A stretch of DNA of 7,372 nucleotides, from contig JAUXBM010000084.1 of the NCBI GenBank assembly GCA_030619415.1, positions 1 to 7,372 on the forward strand, given 5' to 3'. Shown one piece after another: positions 6,557 to 7,372 of this stretch; positions within the stretch are counted from its first letter, which is position 1, and each line of letters begins with the position of its first letter. The position numbers were made by a program, and so were the translations under genes. The notes under the pieces are model-generated. The model was not told the DNA's origin. It saw only the letters and a list, made by a program, of their open reading frames with translations, and made no database searches. This stretch comes from Chlorobiota bacterium (lineage in GTDB: Bacteria; Bacteroidota; Bacteroidia; Bacteroidales; F082).

Positions 6557-7372
6557 ATGAAAAAATTTACCAGGGTCCTGTCGTACATAAAACCATATTG
6601 GGGAGGTGTGGTGCTCAATGTTATTTTTAACATCGCTACCATTGTTTTTTCCCTTTTCTCATTTGCCCTGCTCATTCCTTTTCTAAACCTTTTGTTCGGA
6701 ATTGAAGATCTTGTTACGACTAAACCAGTGCTTACACTCAGTACACATTCATTTCTTGATTACCTGAATTATTATATCAGCAACATCATCATTACACAGG
6801 GAAAAGTTACCGCTCTTTTGTATATCTGCCTTGTAATACTTACGGCTTTTTTCTTCAGGAATTTAGCCCGCTATTTTGCCATGTATTTTATGGCAGGAGT
6901 GCGTGTAAATGGTGTGCGTGATATGCGAAACAGCATTTATAAAAAGTTGCTGATCCTGCCTTTATCCTACTACCATAAACAGAAAAAGGGAGATATCATC
7001 GCACGGACTACCACCGATATACAGGAAGTGGAATATTCCATCATGAATTACCTGGAAATATTGATACGTGACCCGATTACTGTGATCGCTTATTTTGCAT
7101 TTATGATCAGCATGAGCCCACAGCTTACCTTGTTTGTACTGATTATTCTTCCGATTACCGGCCTTATTATCGGCAGGATTGGCCGAAGCCTGAGGAAACA
7201 ATCGACCATAGGCCAGGCAAGGTTTGCAGGTTTACTTGCCATAATCGAGGAATCAATTTCAGGCCTGAGGATCATCAAAGCGTTCAATGCCATTTTTTAT
7301 TCCGACAATAAGTTCAGGGATCAGAACAAATCTTATGCAAGAATACTCCTGTCGATCTATCGCAGGCGTGAC
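6557..7372 (+). CDS. MsbA-type ABC exporter, N-terminal transmembrane domain (3' end outside window)
   Basis: The ATG at 6557 opens a frame with no stop to the window edge, giving 272 residues of a protein usually near 600. It begins MKKFTRVLSYIKPYW, typical of type IV (B-family) ABC exporters with fused membrane and ATPase domains. Hydrophobic helices fall at about 17-47, 84-113, 165-187 and 190-208. Between helices 2 and 3 is the cytoplasmic extension with the coupling-helix region (RNSIYKKLLILPLSYYHKQK, then GDIIARTTTDIQEVE at about 145-159). EESISGLRIIKAF at 231-243 is the conserved segment of intracellular loop 2. The nucleotide-binding domain is beyond the edge, so Walker motifs cannot be checked. 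MsbA-like members flip lipid A or other lipids across the inner membrane, but homologues export many substrates, so the substrate is not established. It lies 77 bp after the ATPase gene and has its own probable promoter. Confidence 0.93.
   Translation, partial: MKKFTRVLSYIKPYWGGVVLNVIFNIATIVFSLFSFALLIPFLNLLFGIEDLVTTKPVLTLSTHSFLDYLNYYISNIIITQGKVTALLYICLVILTAFFFRNLARYFAMYFMAGVRVNGVRDMRNSIYKKLLILPLSYYHKQKKGDIIARTTTDIQEVEYSIMNYLEILIRDPITVIAYFAFMISMSPQLTLFVLIILPITGLIIGRIGRSLRKQSTIGQARFAGLLAIIEESISGLRIIKAFNAIFYSDNKFRDQNKSYARILLSIYRRRD

Noticed and set aside
6962..7293. Two minus-strand open frames of 79 and 67 codons inside the ABC exporter gene
   Set aside because: They lie antisense to an unmistakable ABC membrane domain running open to the window edge and have no recognisable motif.
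5316..7372. The ATPase and ABC exporter as parts of a defence or secretion cassette
   Set aside because: The two genes appear to have separate promoters, the exporter resembles housekeeping MsbA-type proteins, and no effector, toxin or mobile element adjoins them.

Overview
This 7.4 kb window looks like a piece of a Bacteroidota chromosome. A type IX secretion (T9SS) C-terminal sorting domain is present, which is essentially restricted to this phylum. Four genes carry an exact TAnnTTTG -7 promoter element just upstream, Shine-Dalgarno sequences are weak or absent, and the DNA is moderately AT-rich. The PurB resembles the E. coli/Bacteroides type. Family cannot be fixed from this sequence; a free-living or marine Bacteroidales-like lineage is a guess from the T9SS and YjbH-like content.

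Layout: (1) 2-538 (+), the 3' end of a YjbH-like outer-membrane beta-barrel gene that enters from the left edge. (2) 599-1129 (-), a 176-residue protein with two membrane helices and no known function, convergent with the first gene. (3) 1227-3764 (-), a large secreted beta-propeller protein with 11 clear and 2 degenerate Asp-boxes and a T9SS sorting domain. (4) A 127-bp region between the preferred starts of genes 3 and 5, carrying divergent promoters. (5) 3892-5244 (+), purB, adenylosuccinate lyase. (6) 5316-6479 (+), an AAA_14/DUF4143 ATPase with a C-terminal PD-(D/E)XK-like domain. (7) 6557 to the right edge (+), the transmembrane half of an MsbA-type ABC exporter, truncated by the window.

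The genes do not form an obvious pathway. Each of the four genes with an exact -7 element appears to have its own promoter with a very short predicted leader (about 2 to 14 nt), so this looks like independent transcription units rather than one operon. Three products act at the envelope (the YjbH-like barrel, the T9SS cargo and the ABC exporter), the two-helix protein sits in a membrane, PurB is a cytosolic housekeeping enzyme, and the ATPase is of unknown function.

I found no RNA genes, CRISPR array, insertion sequence, phage gene or attachment site. No intergenic stretch exceeds 300 bp. I do not see a convincing new multi-gene system. The points most worth a second look are the uniform promoter architecture, the DUF4143 ATPase with an intact nuclease-like triad, the inferred double seven-bladed propeller, and the uncharacterised two-helix membrane protein.
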